A stretch of DNA of 64,000 nucleotides from Acutalibacter muris (GTDB lineage: Bacteria; Bacillota; Clostridia; Oscillospirales; Acutalibacteraceae): contig NZ_CP021422.1 in assembly GCF_002201475.1 (NCBI RefSeq), positions 434,001 through 498,000 of the forward strand. Reading direction: 5' to 3'. Below the pieces are notes generated by a model. It ran no database searches. It was not told the origin of the DNA and was given only the letters and a program-made list of their open reading frames with translations. The position numbers and the translations under genes were made by a program. Below are positions 52,142 through 61,039 of this stretch, piece after piece (position 1 is the first letter of the stretch; every line of letters begins with the position of its first letter).

Positions 52142-53085
52142 TCAGTGGCCGTACCTCCGTCCACGGACTTTGACGGCTCCCCGTCCTCAAGCCTGATGAT
52201 GGTGTCAGTGCCGGTGACCGTGGGCAGCTTGCCGTCCCACTGCTGGACCTTGTAGTAGTCGATAAGCGGCTGAGTCAGGGACTCTGCTATCTTCTCGTTG
52301 GCCGCGGCCTCCTTCTCGCCGGCGTAGGCGGCGGCTTCGGCCTCTATCTTTGCCACCTCGGCGGCGGCCTGGGCATCTATCACCCGGCGGGCGGCCTCCG
52401 ACTCCTTCTCCATGGTCAGCTGCTCCTGCTCTATCTTTGCCCGGAGCTTTTCCTGCTCCGCCACCTGCTTGGCTTCAATGGCGGCAACATACACGTCGCT
52501 GAAATCGAAGTCGATGATGTTGATGTCGGAGACATAGATGCCACTGTCGGAGAGTTTCTGGTTCAGCTCCTCCAGCAGGGCCGCAGAGATCACATTGCGG
52601 TTGGTGATGCTCTGCTCGGCGGTGTAGCTGGCCATAATGGACTTCATGACCTCGTTGACCGCCGGGGTCATGAGCACGTCCTCATAGTTGGTGCCCACGT
52701 TCTTGACTATCGAGTAGGACTTTGTTGTGTCCACCCGGTAGTTGACCGCGAGGTTGACGCTGACGGTCTGAAGGTCGGAGCTGAAGGCCTCGGTGGACAC
52801 CTCCAGCTTTACAATGCGGTTGTCCATCTTCGTCACCTTCTGCCAGGGGGCCTTGAAGTGGAAGCCCTCCTGCAGCACGTTCTCGCTGACCTGCCCGAAG
52901 GTGGACACCACGCCGGTATGGCCGGCCCCCACCACCGTGAAACTTGATAACGCCGTCCCAAGGACAATAAGCGCGGCCGCGCCGCAGAGTATTATCCTGC
53001 CAAGCCTTGGGCGGTATTCGGTCCGCGTGTACTCCTCGCCGGAATGAGTGTATGTCTTTTCCCGCTTTTCCATAAAGAAATTCAT
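52138..53085 (-). CDS. SPFH-domain (prohibitin/HflC-like) membrane protein
   Basis: A 315-residue protein with one membrane anchor (residues about 31-53), an SPFH domain (VVGAGHTGVVSTFGQVSENV onward to about 210) and a long Ala/Glu-rich coiled coil (about 205-275). It should form large rings at the membrane, as prohibitins and HflK/C do, and may govern protein quality control or membrane domains. It lies 75 bases after the rhamnosidase gene, with no clear promoter seen between. It overlaps the nucleotidyltransferase gene by 4 bases, an uncommon partner. Confidence 0.87.
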   Translation of the reverse strand: MNFFMEKREKTYTHSGEEYTRTEYRPRLGRIILCGAAALIVLGTALSSFTVVGAGHTGVVSTFGQVSENVLQEGFHFKAPWQKVTKMDNRIVKLEVSTEAFSSDLQTVSVNLAVNYRVDTTKSYSIVKNVGTNYEDVLMTPAVNEVMKSIMASYTAEQSITNRNVISAALLEELNQKLSDSGIYVSDINIIDFDFSDVYVAAIEAKQVAEQEKLRAKIEQEQLTMEKESEAARRVIDAQAAAEVAKIEAEAAAYAGEKEAAANEKIAESLTQPLIDYYKVQQWDGKLPTVTGTDTIIRLEDGEPSKSVDGGTATE

Positions 53086-53160
53086 TATCAGCGCTCCTCC
53101 TGTTCTGTGCCTGTCGGTTTATCTCTTTACGCTTATGTACCAAATAGATGTTCAAAAATC

Positions 53161-55911
53161 TTAAAGCGTATCGTCAAAAGCATAGCTACCCGCGCCCACC
53201 TTCTCGATTCTTCCGCAGGGCAGCATGATATCGGCTGTGCAGTCAAAGGGCACCTCGATATTATAGCGGAGCTTGTCCCCGTCGTACCTCCAGCCCACCT
53301 TATAGAGCCCGGAGGCGGTGTCCATCTCCATTTTGACGCTCCGAATACGCGGGTCGGGCATGGGGCATATGGTAACCCGCTTATAGCCCGGTTTCTCCTC
53401 GCTGGGGCAGAGACCCGCCATATTCCTGTACATCCAGTCGACTATGGAGCCGTAGGCGTAGTGGTTCAGGCTGTTCATGCCGGTGCCGCTGATAGAGCCG
53501 TCAGGCAGAAGGGAGTTCCAGCGCTCCCAAACCGTGGTGGCCCCCAGCTTCACCTCGTACAGCCAGCTGGGGAAGTCGTCGTTGAGGAACAAGGTATAGG
53601 CGATGTCGTTGGCCCCGTTGTCCGACAGCGCCCGGCACAGGAAGGGCGTGCCGCAGAAGCCGGTGTCCAAATGCCAGTCCTTGGCCCTGAGCCTTGACTT
53701 TAGCTGCTCCAGCACCACGTCCTTTTTGCCCTTGGGGTATATCCCGAAGAACAGGCTCAGGACGCAGGCGGTCTGGGTGCCCTCTATTTTAAAGCTGCCG
53801 TCCGGGTTGAAATACTCGCTTATGACTGCGCCCCTTATCTTCTGAGAGAGGGCCGCGTAGTCCTCCGCGTCCTCCGCATAGCCCAGGGCCCTTGCGGCCT
53901 TCATGGTAAGCTCCGTGGAGTAGAAATAGAAGCAGCTGGCAGTATACTGCAAATCCGTGGCCCCGAAGGGGTTCTCCGCGTCCTTGGGGTCAGGCTTGTC
54001 GAGAGCCAGCCAGTCTCCAAGCTGCCGTCCCCGGAGCCACAGGCCCCTGCCGCCGTCCTCCGTGTCGTCCCTTCTCATGCGCTCCACCCAGGTTTTCATT
54101 ACCGGGTACTCGGCCCGCAGCAGGTTCAGGTCGCCATAGTTCTCGTACACCGCCCAGGGCATCATGGTGGCCACGTCGCTCCAGATGGCCGCGCCCTTTC
54201 TGTTGCCGTGCTCAAAGCTGAAGTTCTCTGTTATCACCTTTACCGCAAAATCGGCGCGCTCTGCCTCGGGCAGGGCGTCCACGGCGGCCCTCAGCTCCGG
54301 GTACTTGTCTATGGCGGCATCAAATGCGGCCATATCCCCCTCGGGGAGGGACATGAAGTCGGCGGGGTCCACGTCTATGCCGGTGGTCCCGGGCTTGGCC
54401 TTTTTGGGCGCGGGAACGTAGAAGGGCACGGCCCCGCCGTGGTATTCCTCCTCCATACCCACATTCTCGATGAAGTGGTGGAAGAAGGCGGGCATATAGA
54501 TATTCTTGCAGGCGGCGGCGCTGATTATGGCCGCGTCCCCGGTCCAGCCCAGGCGCTCGTCCCGCTGGGGGCAGTCGGTGGGCAGGTCCAGGAAGTTGTC
54601 GAACTGGCCCCACATGGCGTTGTGGAACAGCTGGTTTACCCGCACGTTGTCCGTCTCAATGCTGCCGATGGGGTCGATGTCAGAGCGAATATGGCAGGCG
54701 GTAAAGTCCCCGGGGCAGACCATCTCCACGCCCTCCACCTTTACATAGCGGAAGCCGTAGAAGGTGAAGTGTGGCCGCACCCGCCGCTTTTTGCCGTCGG
54801 AGGTATAGATATACTCGGCCTTTGCCGTGCGCAGGTTGTCCCGGTAGAAGCAGCCGTTCTGCATGACCTCGCCGTAGCTGAGCTTTATAACGCTGCCCCC
54901 CGGCGCATCCGCGTTGAACTCCACCCAGCCGGTCATGTTCTGGCCGAAGTCCAAAACTGTCTCGCCTTTAGGGGTATGTATCACCTCGATGGGCGCGAAC
55001 TCCTGCTTCTTCACTATCTTCGGGCCACGCCGGGCCACAAGGGGGACTTTTTCTTCATATACCACCGTGCCGAAGCTCTCAGCTTTGCACCCGGGCTCGC
55101 TCCAGCCGGGGACGGAGAGGTTCGCGTCGAAGTGCTCGCCGTCGTAGATATTGCTGAAGGTCACCGGGGAGGGGTATGCCCGCCAGCTGTCGTCCGTGCC
55201 GAAGACCGCCTTGCTGCCGTCCTCATAGGTAACGTGCAGCTCGCATATGGCGTGCAGGGTGTCGCCGTACAGGTCGTGGTAGCGGTCGAAGATCATGTCC
55301 CCCTTGTACCAGCCCGGGCCCAGGGCAAGGCCCACGGTGTTCCCCCCCTGCCGCAGGAGTTCCGTCACGTCGAAGGTTTGGTATTCCAGGTTAAAGTCAT
55401 AGCAGTGATAGCCGGGCAGCAGGTACTCGTCCCCGGCCTTTTTGCCGTTTATCCACAGCTCGTAAATACCCACGCCGCAGGCATAGGCCCGGGCGCTGGC
55501 CACGTTGCCGGACAGGCTGATATCCTTGGCGAGAAGCGGCTGGCGCTCCTTGTCGGCGAACTCCCCGGAGGAGGCTGCCGCTATCCATTTGGCCTGCCAG
55601 GGTTCGTCCTGCTTGGCGGTCTCAAAATAGGAGCTGGCGCTGGCGCAGTCCCCGCCGTCGCCCCAGACAGTCACCGTCCAGCCGTACCTCTTGCGGGGCA
55701 GCAGCTCTATAGGGGCCTCATACCCCAGGGAGGAGATGTCCTCCCCTCTGCCGCTGTCGAAGACCGTTTTGCCCTCCAGGCTCACGGTGATCTGTGCGGC
55801 GGCCTGCTTCTTGTCCGGGGTGTCGTAAGCCGTCCAGGTGAATACCGGTCGGGACATATTAAGGCCCAGGGGCTCCTTCACGTGATTCGTGCGCAGATGG
55901 GACAGTTTCAT
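53161..55911 (-). CDS. GH78 alpha-L-rhamnosidase
   Basis: A 916-residue, multi-domain glycosidase. N-terminal beta-sandwich domains are followed by the (alpha/alpha)6 barrel, in which LPTDCPQRDERLGWTGDA carries the catalytic acid aspartate region of GH78, and a C-terminal beta domain ending at residue 916. It would remove terminal alpha-L-rhamnose from plant glycosides or pectin side chains. It has no signal peptide, so it should act on imported glycosides. The length is normal for the family. It appears to be first of a run with the SPFH gene, but no functional link is evident. Confidence 0.92.
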   Translation of the reverse strand: MKLSHLRTNHVKEPLGLNMSRPVFTWTAYDTPDKKQAAAQITVSLEGKTVFDSGRGEDISSLGYEAPIELLPRKRYGWTVTVWGDGGDCASASSYFETAKQDEPWQAKWIAAASSGEFADKERQPLLAKDISLSGNVASARAYACGVGIYELWINGKKAGDEYLLPGYHCYDFNLEYQTFDVTELLRQGGNTVGLALGPGWYKGDMIFDRYHDLYGDTLHAICELHVTYEDGSKAVFGTDDSWRAYPSPVTFSNIYDGEHFDANLSVPGWSEPGCKAESFGTVVYEEKVPLVARRGPKIVKKQEFAPIEVIHTPKGETVLDFGQNMTGWVEFNADAPGGSVIKLSYGEVMQNGCFYRDNLRTAKAEYIYTSDGKKRRVRPHFTFYGFRYVKVEGVEMVCPGDFTACHIRSDIDPIGSIETDNVRVNQLFHNAMWGQFDNFLDLPTDCPQRDERLGWTGDAAIISAAACKNIYMPAFFHHFIENVGMEEEYHGGAVPFYVPAPKKAKPGTTGIDVDPADFMSLPEGDMAAFDAAIDKYPELRAAVDALPEAERADFAVKVITENFSFEHGNRKGAAIWSDVATMMPWAVYENYGDLNLLRAEYPVMKTWVERMRRDDTEDGGRGLWLRGRQLGDWLALDKPDPKDAENPFGATDLQYTASCFYFYSTELTMKAARALGYAEDAEDYAALSQKIRGAVISEYFNPDGSFKIEGTQTACVLSLFFGIYPKGKKDVVLEQLKSRLRAKDWHLDTGFCGTPFLCRALSDNGANDIAYTLFLNDDFPSWLYEVKLGATTVWERWNSLLPDGSISGTGMNSLNHYAYGSIVDWMYRNMAGLCPSEEKPGYKRVTICPMPDPRIRSVKMEMDTASGLYKVGWRYDGDKLRYNIEVPFDCTADIMLPCGRIEKVGAGSYAFDDTL

Positions 55912-55965
55912 TTTGATTACCTTCTTTCATGCAGCTGGGTGTTTGGTTATTATACCGCGTGCGCC

Positions 55966-55995
55966 TTGACGGCGCCCTTTGGCTTCTGTTATAAT
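55966..55995 (+). promoter_or_regulatory. promoter upstream of the yjbR-family gene
   Basis: TTGACG (55966-55971), 18 bp, TATAAT (55990-55995), followed by GGGGAG close to the ATG at 56025. It also serves as the divergent spacer from the rhamnosidase gene; on the minus strand a TATAAT is visible at 55948-55953 with no good -35. Confidence 0.65.
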
Positions 55996-56024
55996 CTTAC
56001 AAAAAGCATGGGGAGTGTAAAAGT

Positions 56025-56390
56025 ATGCGGTATGAATGGATAGACGAATATTTAATGGGAAAGCCCGGTGTCACAAAGGACCTGCAGGAGAGCTGGAACT
56101 GGCGGCGCTATCATATAGGCGGCAAGATGTTCACGGCCATATGTCTGGATGGTGAGAATAAGCCCTACTACATCAACCTGAAGCTTGAGCCCGCAGAGGG
56201 GGAGAGCTATAGGGCCTAGTACGAGGGGGACGTTATCCCGGGGTACTATTCCAATAAGCAGCACTGGAACTCCATAAACCCCGACGGCGCGGTGCCCGAC
56301 GAGGTGCTGAAAACCATGCTGGACCGCTCCTATGAGCTGGTGCTTAAAGGCCTGCCGAAGTATAGGCAGAGGGAGATACTGGGGGCGTAG
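56025..56390 (+). pseudogene. MmcQ/YjbR-family gene interrupted by an in-frame amber codon
   Basis: Reading from the ATG at 56025, 64 codons are followed by TAG at 56217-56219, and the same frame continues without further stops for 56 codons to TAG at 56388-56390. Together the two parts make a complete YjbR-type protein (about 121 residues): WIDEYLMGKPGVTKD at the start, WNWRRYHIGGKMF, then after the amber YYSNKQHWNSINPDGAVPD and SYELVLKGLPKYRQREIL. In relatives the interrupted position usually holds a glutamine, as CAG would give with one base change. It may be a recent nonsense mutation, or read through if an amber suppressor exists. A promoter and a Shine-Dalgarno sequence are still present. 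Confidence 0.72.
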
Positions 56391-56488
56391 CGTTCCCTTT
56401 CATTTTACCATGGTTCTGCGGAAAAAGATAGGGGGTATCTGCAAGATTAATTCCCCGGCGGGCCCGCAAAATTCCCCGCCCCGGCCCC

Positions 56489-56516
56489 TTGACAATCCCC
56501 CGTTTTGTGCTATAAT
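56489..56516 (+). promoter_or_regulatory. promoter of the rpsF-ssb-rpsR operon
   Basis: TTGACA (56489-56494), a 16-bp spacer and TATAAT (56511-56516) with TGC before the -10 (extended). Between the yjbR-family gene and this promoter, 56391-56488, nothing else was seen. Confidence 0.8.
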
Positions 56517-56524
56517 ATATAGGT

Positions 56525-56582
56525 TGTTTGAGACAGGGTTTCAAACTTCCTTGCCCCGGGCAAATCTATGAGGGCCCGGGGC
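56525..56582 (+). promoter_or_regulatory. structured leader of the rpsF operon
   Basis: Two hairpins lie in the roughly 90-base leader: GTTTGA (56526-56531) with TCAAAC (56541-56546), and a 9-bp GC stem (56553-56561 with 56574-56582; arm GCCCCGGGC). Ribosomal operons of this kind are often regulated by S6-S18 binding to such a leader. The GC stem ends about 28 bases before the S6 start. Confidence 0.45.
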
Positions 56583-56610
56583 CATAAGGCCAAAAGGAGG
56601 TGCAATACAA

Positions 56611-57006
56611 ATGGCAGAAGGCAAAAATCTCTACGAGACCGTCATCGTCACGTCCGCGAAGCTGGGCGAGGAGGGCAGCGCCGCCCTGGTGGAGCGCTTT
56701 AAGAACCTGATCGCCGAGCACGGCACTGTACAGAATGTTGACGACTGGGGCAAGCGCCGCTTCGCCTATCCCATCGAGAAGCAGACCGAGGGCTACTACA
56801 CGCTTATAAGCTTTGAGAGCGGCCCCGAGTTCACCGCCGAGCTTGACCGCCGCTATCAGATCACCGACGGCATCATGCGTACCCTTATCGTCAAGCGCGA
56901 CCCCCGCCACCTGGCGAAGCCCCAGCAGAGGGCCCAGAAGTCCGAGGAGGCCGGTATCGACGTTGAGGCTATCGCCGCCGAGGCGGTAGAGGAGACCGCT
57001 GAGTAA
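56611..57006 (+). CDS. rpsF: 30S ribosomal protein S6
   Basis: A 131-residue ribosomal protein bS6. YETVIVTSAKLGEEG opens the protein, and VDDWGKRRFAYPIEKQTEGY is the conserved core that binds S18. The acidic, Ala/Glu-rich C-terminal tail (from about residue 110) is typical. AAAGGAGGTG precedes the ATG. It heads the classic rpsF-ssb-rpsR operon and assembles with S18 on the 30S platform. Confidence 0.97.
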   Translation: MAEGKNLYETVIVTSAKLGEEGSAALVERFKNLIAEHGTVQNVDDWGKRRFAYPIEKQTEGYYTLISFESGPEFTAELDRRYQITDGIMRTLIVKRDPRHLAKPQQRAQKSEEAGIDVEAIAAEAVEETAE

Positions 57007-57046
57007 GCTTTAAAGGGTAATTCACTTTGGAAGGAGTCGTCGCAGT

Positions 57047-57523
57047 ATGCTGAATATAGCCGTGATAATGGGCAGGCTGGTGGCGGCGCCGGAGCTGAGG
57101 ACCACCCCCTCCGGGGTGTCCGTCACAAGCTTCCGCGTGGCCGTGGACCGCTCCTACAGCTCCCGGGACGGGGGCGAGCGCCAGACGGATTTTATCGACG
57201 TGGTGGCCTGGAGAGGCACCGCCGAGTTTGTCTGCAAGTATTTCCAGAAGGGCCAGATGATCGCCGTCAACGGCAGGATACAGACCCGGAACTATGAGGA
57301 CAAGCAGGGCAATAAGCGCACGGCCGTTGAGATCGTGGCCGATAACGTAAATTTCTGCGGCTCCAAGCGGGAATCCGGCGGCGACGATTCTTACGGCGGC
57401 AGCTATGCGGGGAGCTTTGCCCCGCCCGCCGATCCAGCCCCCAAGGAGCCGGCCCCGGCCTTCTCCAGCGGGGACAGCGACAAGTTTGAAGATCTGTTCG
57501 TAGACGAGGACCTGCCCTTCTAA
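57047..57523 (+). CDS. ssb: single-stranded DNA-binding protein
   Basis: A 158-residue SSB. The OB fold (about residues 1-110) begins [18 protein letters not shown] and includes [21 protein letters not shown] and [13 protein letters not shown] Gly/Pro/Ala linker follows, and the acidic tip [10 protein letters not shown] at the end recruits repair and replication proteins. GGAAGGAG precedes the ATG. It lies between rpsF and rpsR. Confidence 0.97.
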   Translation: MLNIAVIMGRLVAAPELRTTPSGVSVTSFRVAVDRSYSSRDGGERQTDFIDVVAWRGTAEFVCKYFQKGQMIAVNGRIQTRNYEDKQGNKRTAVEIVADNVNFCGSKRESGGDDSYGGSYAGSFAPPADPAPKEPAPAFSSGDSDKFEDLFVDEDLPF

Positions 57524-57569
57524 GTATCTAGCGGGGCGCTCCATATTTGTAGAGAAGGAGGTTAATCCT

Positions 57570-57818
57570 ATGCCAGAGAGACCCGAAAGGGAGATTCGCC
57601 GCGGGCGCAAGGGGCGCAAGAAGGTCTGCACCTTCTGCGTGGACCGGGCGGAGTTCATCGATTATAAAGACGTGGCCAAGCTGCGCCGCTTCATTTCCGA
57701 GCGCGGCAAGATCCTCCCCCGCCGCGTGACAGGCACCTGTGCCCGCCACCAGAGGGAGCTGACCGTGGCCATCAAGCGCGCAAGGCATTTGGCGCTGCTG
57801 CCCTATACCAGCGACTGA
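57570..57818 (+). CDS. rpsR: 30S ribosomal protein S18
   Basis: An 82-residue bS18 with the conserved [39 protein letters not shown] and [20 protein letters not shown]. Its two CxxC-like cysteine features (CTFC, TGTC) suggest the zinc-binding form. GAAGGAGG precedes the ATG. It is the last gene of the operon, with a weak terminator after it. Confidence 0.97.
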   Translation: MPERPEREIRRGRKGRKKVCTFCVDRAEFIDYKDVAKLRRFISERGKILPRRVTGTCARHQRELTVAIKRARHLALLPYTSD

Positions 57819-57830
57819 TTTATTTTGTTG

Positions 57831-57860
57831 AGAACGCCCTGGCGGAGGCCGGGGTGTTCT
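57831..57860 (+). terminator. terminator after rpsR
   Basis: A 9-bp stem with one G-U pair (57831-57839 with 57852-57860) followed by TTGTTTTATC. The short GC loop TGGCGGAGGCCG also has internal complementarity. It separates the ribosomal operon from the GH2 operon. Confidence 0.6.
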
Positions 57861-57882
57861 TTGTTTTATCCCAAATAATTCC

Positions 57883-57911
57883 TTGCCATTCCCCGGGTTT
57901 TATTGTATAAT
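57883..57911 (+). promoter_or_regulatory. promoter of the GH2-uxu operon
   Basis: TTGCCA (57883-57888), exactly 17 bp, TATAAT (57906-57911), about 25 bases before the AAAGGAGG of the GH2 gene. No clear operator palindrome was found, so regulation is unknown. Confidence 0.75.
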
Positions 57912-57946
57912 ACCTACAAGAGCCAAGAAAACAAAAGGAGGAAATT

Positions 57947-59989
57947 ATGCGCAAGGTTATAAATATCAACAACGGCTGGCGTTTCCTGCAAAAGGAAGTG
58001 CCAATGCCCCAGCTTCTGCCGGCAGACTGGCCTACAGTGGACCTTCCCCACACCTGGAACGCCGTGGACGGCCACGACGGCAACGGCGGCTACAACCGGG
58101 GCAGCTACTGGTACGCAAGAGAGTTTGAGACCCCCCGCCAGCCCCTTCCCGGGGGCCGGGTCTATATACAGGTGCACGCCGCCGGGCAGGAGGCAGAGGT
58201 CTGGGTGAACGGCCAAAAGGCCTGCGAGCATAAGGGGGGCTACTCCCTTTTCCGGGCCGACGTGACGGAGCTCTGCAAGGAGGAGGGCCCGAATCTTCTC
58301 TGCATACTCTGTTCCAATAAGGAGCGCACGGGTATCTACCCCCAGGCCGCGGACTTCACCTTCTACGGCGGGCTCTATAGGGGGGTGGACATAGTATCGG
58401 TCCCTGCCACCCGTTTCGACATGGACTTCGCCGGCGGCGAGGGCTTCGACGTGTCCGCTGCTCCAATGGCCGACGGCTCCGGGGAGTTCGAGCTGCGCAG
58501 CTTTATCACAAACCCCGGCCCCGACTATACCGTGAGCTACAGCATATACGATAAGGACGGCAAGGAGGTTGCCGGAGCCGTCCGTCCCTCTGAGAGCCCG
58601 GACGTGAAGCTCCCGGTGCCCTGCGCTCACCTCTGGAGTCCCGATGCCCCCTACCTCTACACCGTCACCGCCCGGATAGTCCGGCGTAACGAGGTGGTGG
58701 ACGAGGTTACAGTAAAATCCGGTGTGCGCAGCTTCTCCGTGGACCCGGATAAGGGCTTTATCCTCAACGGCAGGCCCCTGCCCCTTCGTGGAGTGTGCCG
58801 CCACCAGGACCGGCTCTATAAGGGCAACGCCCTGACTAAAGAGGAGCACTGGGAGGACGCGAGGATAATCAAGGAGCTGGGCGCCAACACAATACGCCTT
58901 GCCCACTACCAGCACTCCCAGGACTTCTATGACGCCTGCGATGAGCTGGGGTTCGTGGTATGGGCAGAGATACCCTTTATCAGCGTTTTCGACCCCACCC
59001 CCGAGGCCCATGAGAACTGCAAGTCCCAGCTTACGGAGCTGATAGTACAAAACTTCAACCACCCCTCCATCTGCTTCTGGGGCCTCTCTAACGAGATACT
59101 CATCGGCGGCATTTCAGAGCAGCTGGTGGAGAACCATAAGGAGCTCAACCACCTGGCCCACAAGCTGGACGGCACAAGGCTTACCACCATTGCCCACGTG
59201 AGCATGACCCCCGGCGAAGCCCCTCTCCACGACATAGCCGATGTGGAGAGCTATAACCTCTACTTTGGCTGGTACGGCGGCAAAACAGAGGACAACGGCC
59301 CCTGGCTGGACGAGTACCACAAGAAGTATCCCCACCGCTCTTTGGGTCTCTCGGAATACGGCTGCGAGGGGATAATCACCTACCACGGGCCGGAGCCCGC
59401 CTGCAAGGACTATAGCGAGGACTACCAGGCCCGGTACCACGAGCATATGGCCCAGGTCCTCTCGGAAAGGCCCTGGATGTGGTCCTCCCACGTGTGGAAT
59501 ATGTTCGACTTCGGCTGCTCCTTCAGGAACGAGGGCGGCGTTAAGGGCCGCAACAATAAGGGCCTTGTCAGTATGGACCGCAAGATACGCAAGGACAGCT
59601 TCTATATCTACCAGGCCTACTGGACGGATAAGCCCATGGTGCATATCTGCGGGCGGCGCTATGCCCAGCGGGCCGGGGAGACTACGGAGATACGCGTCTA
59701 CTCAAATCAGCCCACCGTGTCACTGTATCTTAACGGCAGCCTGTACGCCGAGCAGAGCGCCTGTAAGGTGTTTGTATTTGAAGTGGCCCTGAAGGAGGGC
59801 ATGAACACTGTTACGGCCTCCGCCGGCAGCGCCCGGGATTCTATAGTCCTGGAAAAGGTTGACCGGGAGCCGGGGGTCTACACCGTGCCCGCCCCCGACG
59901 AGGACCCCCGCAAGGGTGCCCCCAACTGGTTCAAGATGCCTGACCTGACGGCAATGGTCGGCAAGCCCGAGGGAGGTTACGAAGAATGA
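57947..59989 (+). CDS. GH2 glycoside hydrolase, probable beta-glucuronidase
   Basis: A 680-residue GH2 enzyme. The N-terminal sugar-binding domain has PQLLPADWPTVDLPHTWNAVD, an Ig-like domain follows, and the TIM barrel has NHPSICFWGLSNEI, with the acid/base Glu in SNE, and SEYGCEG with the nucleophile Glu. NNK in GRNNKGLVSMDRK resembles the NxK feature of gut beta-glucuronidases, though some beta-galactosidases read similarly. Because uxuA, uxaC and uxuB follow at once, release of glucuronic acid from beta-glucuronides is the likely role. It has no signal peptide. Its stop overlaps the uxuA start (ATGA). A C-terminal Ig-like domain (about 570-650) is present. Confidence 0.85.
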   Translation: MRKVININNGWRFLQKEVPMPQLLPADWPTVDLPHTWNAVDGHDGNGGYNRGSYWYAREFETPRQPLPGGRVYIQVHAAGQEAEVWVNGQKACEHKGGYSLFRADVTELCKEEGPNLLCILCSNKERTGIYPQAADFTFYGGLYRGVDIVSVPATRFDMDFAGGEGFDVSAAPMADGSGEFELRSFITNPGPDYTVSYSIYDKDGKEVAGAVRPSESPDVKLPVPCAHLWSPDAPYLYTVTARIVRRNEVVDEVTVKSGVRSFSVDPDKGFILNGRPLPLRGVCRHQDRLYKGNALTKEEHWEDARIIKELGANTIRLAHYQHSQDFYDACDELGFVVWAEIPFISVFDPTPEAHENCKSQLTELIVQNFNHPSICFWGLSNEILIGGISEQLVENHKELNHLAHKLDGTRLTTIAHVSMTPGEAPLHDIADVESYNLYFGWYGGKTEDNGPWLDEYHKKYPHRSLGLSEYGCEGIITYHGPEPACKDYSEDYQARYHEHMAQVLSERPWMWSSHVWNMFDFGCSFRNEGGVKGRNNKGLVSMDRKIRKDSFYIYQAYWTDKPMVHICGRRYAQRAGETTEIRVYSNQPTVSLYLNGSLYAEQSACKVFVFEVALKEGMNTVTASAGSARDSIVLEKVDREPGVYTVPAPDEDPRKGAPNWFKMPDLTAMVGKPEGGYEE

Positions 59990-61038
59990 AAAGCAGTTTC
60001 CGCTGGTATGGAGAGAGCGACCCGGTGACCTTAGAGAATATCCGCCAGATACCCGGTATGCGCTCCATAGTATCAGCCGTGTACGACGTGCCCCCCGGGG
60101 AGGTCTGGCCCCTGGAGAGACTGGAGCACATGGCGAAGCTCTGCAAGGACAACGGTCTGGTGTTCGACGTAGTGGAGTCCATACCTGTCACCGAGGACAT
60201 CAAGCTTGGGGGCGTCAGCCGGGACAGGCATATTGAAAACTACTGCGAGAATATCCGCCGCTGCGCAGAGGTTGGCGTAAGGTGCGTGACCTATAACTTC
60301 ATGCCGGTCTTCGACTGGACCCGCACCCAGCTGGACAGACCGGCCCCGGACGGCTCAAAGAGCCTTGTGATGTACTGGGACCAGTTAAGGGATTTGGACC
60401 CCTTAAAGGAGGATATCCATCTCCCCGGCTGGGACTCCAGCTATACTCAGGACGAGGTGAGGGAGCTTATAAAGGCCTATGGGGAACTGGGAGAGGAGGG
60501 CCTCTGGGAGAATATCGCCTACTTCCTAAAGAAGGTGATACCTGTGGCCGAGGAGTGCGGCGTTATCATGGCCCTGCACCCCGACGACCCGCCCTATCCC
60601 ATCTTCGGCCTGCCGAGGGTGATAACCTGCGAGGAGAACCTGGACCGCTACCTCTCCATTGTGGACAGTTCCTCAAACAGCCTGTGCCTTTGCACCGGCT
60701 CCCTGGGCTGCTCGAGGGGGAACGATATCCCGGCCCTGACCCGCAAATATTCCGCTATGGGCCGCATAGGCTTTATGCACCTTCGGAACGTGAAGATATT
60801 AGAGGACGGCAGCTTTGAGGAGTGTGGGCACCGCTCAGAGGCCGGGTCACTTGACATGAACGCCATAGTCAGGGCCCTGGTAGAGACAGGCTTTGACGGA
60901 GGGTTCAGACCCGACCACGGCAGGGACATCTGGGGCGAGGGCGGGAAGCCCGGCTACGGCCTATATGACCGGGCCCTGGGCACGGCGTATATAAACGGCC
61001 TTATTGAGGCTAATGGCGGAAGACTGGAGACGATATAA
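59986..61038 (+). CDS. uxuA: mannonate dehydratase
   Basis: A 350-residue metal-dependent dehydratase that turns D-mannonate into 2-keto-3-deoxygluconate. MKSSFRWYGESDPVTLENIR opens it, followed by YDVPPGEVWP, NYCENIRRCAEVGVRCVTYNF, MPVFDWTR, CGVIMALHPDDPPYPIFGLPRV and GFRPDHGR, the usual UxuA order with metal-binding His and Cys. Translation is coupled to the GH2 gene by a 4-base overlap. Together with uxaC and the SDR gene it forms the glucuronate branch. Confidence 0.94.
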   Translation: MKSSFRWYGESDPVTLENIRQIPGMRSIVSAVYDVPPGEVWPLERLEHMAKLCKDNGLVFDVVESIPVTEDIKLGGVSRDRHIENYCENIRRCAEVGVRCVTYNFMPVFDWTRTQLDRPAPDGSKSLVMYWDQLRDLDPLKEDIHLPGWDSSYTQDEVRELIKAYGELGEEGLWENIAYFLKKVIPVAEECGVIMALHPDDPPYPIFGLPRVITCEENLDRYLSIVDSSSNSLCLCTGSLGCSRGNDIPALTRKYSAMGRIGFMHLRNVKILEDGSFEECGHRSEAGSLDMNAIVRALVETGFDGGFRPDHGRDIWGEGGKPGYGLYDRALGTAYINGLIEANGGRLETI

Positions 61039-61039
61039 T

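Noticed and set aside
54208..56043. A plus-strand open frame of 611 codons over the GH78 gene
   Set aside because: Antisense to a clear rhamnosidase. The translation is rich in Gly, Val and His with no domain, so it is a shadow.
57914..59062. A minus-strand open frame of 382 codons over the GH2 gene
   Set aside because: Antisense to conserved GH2 motifs; no ribosome binding site or family match.
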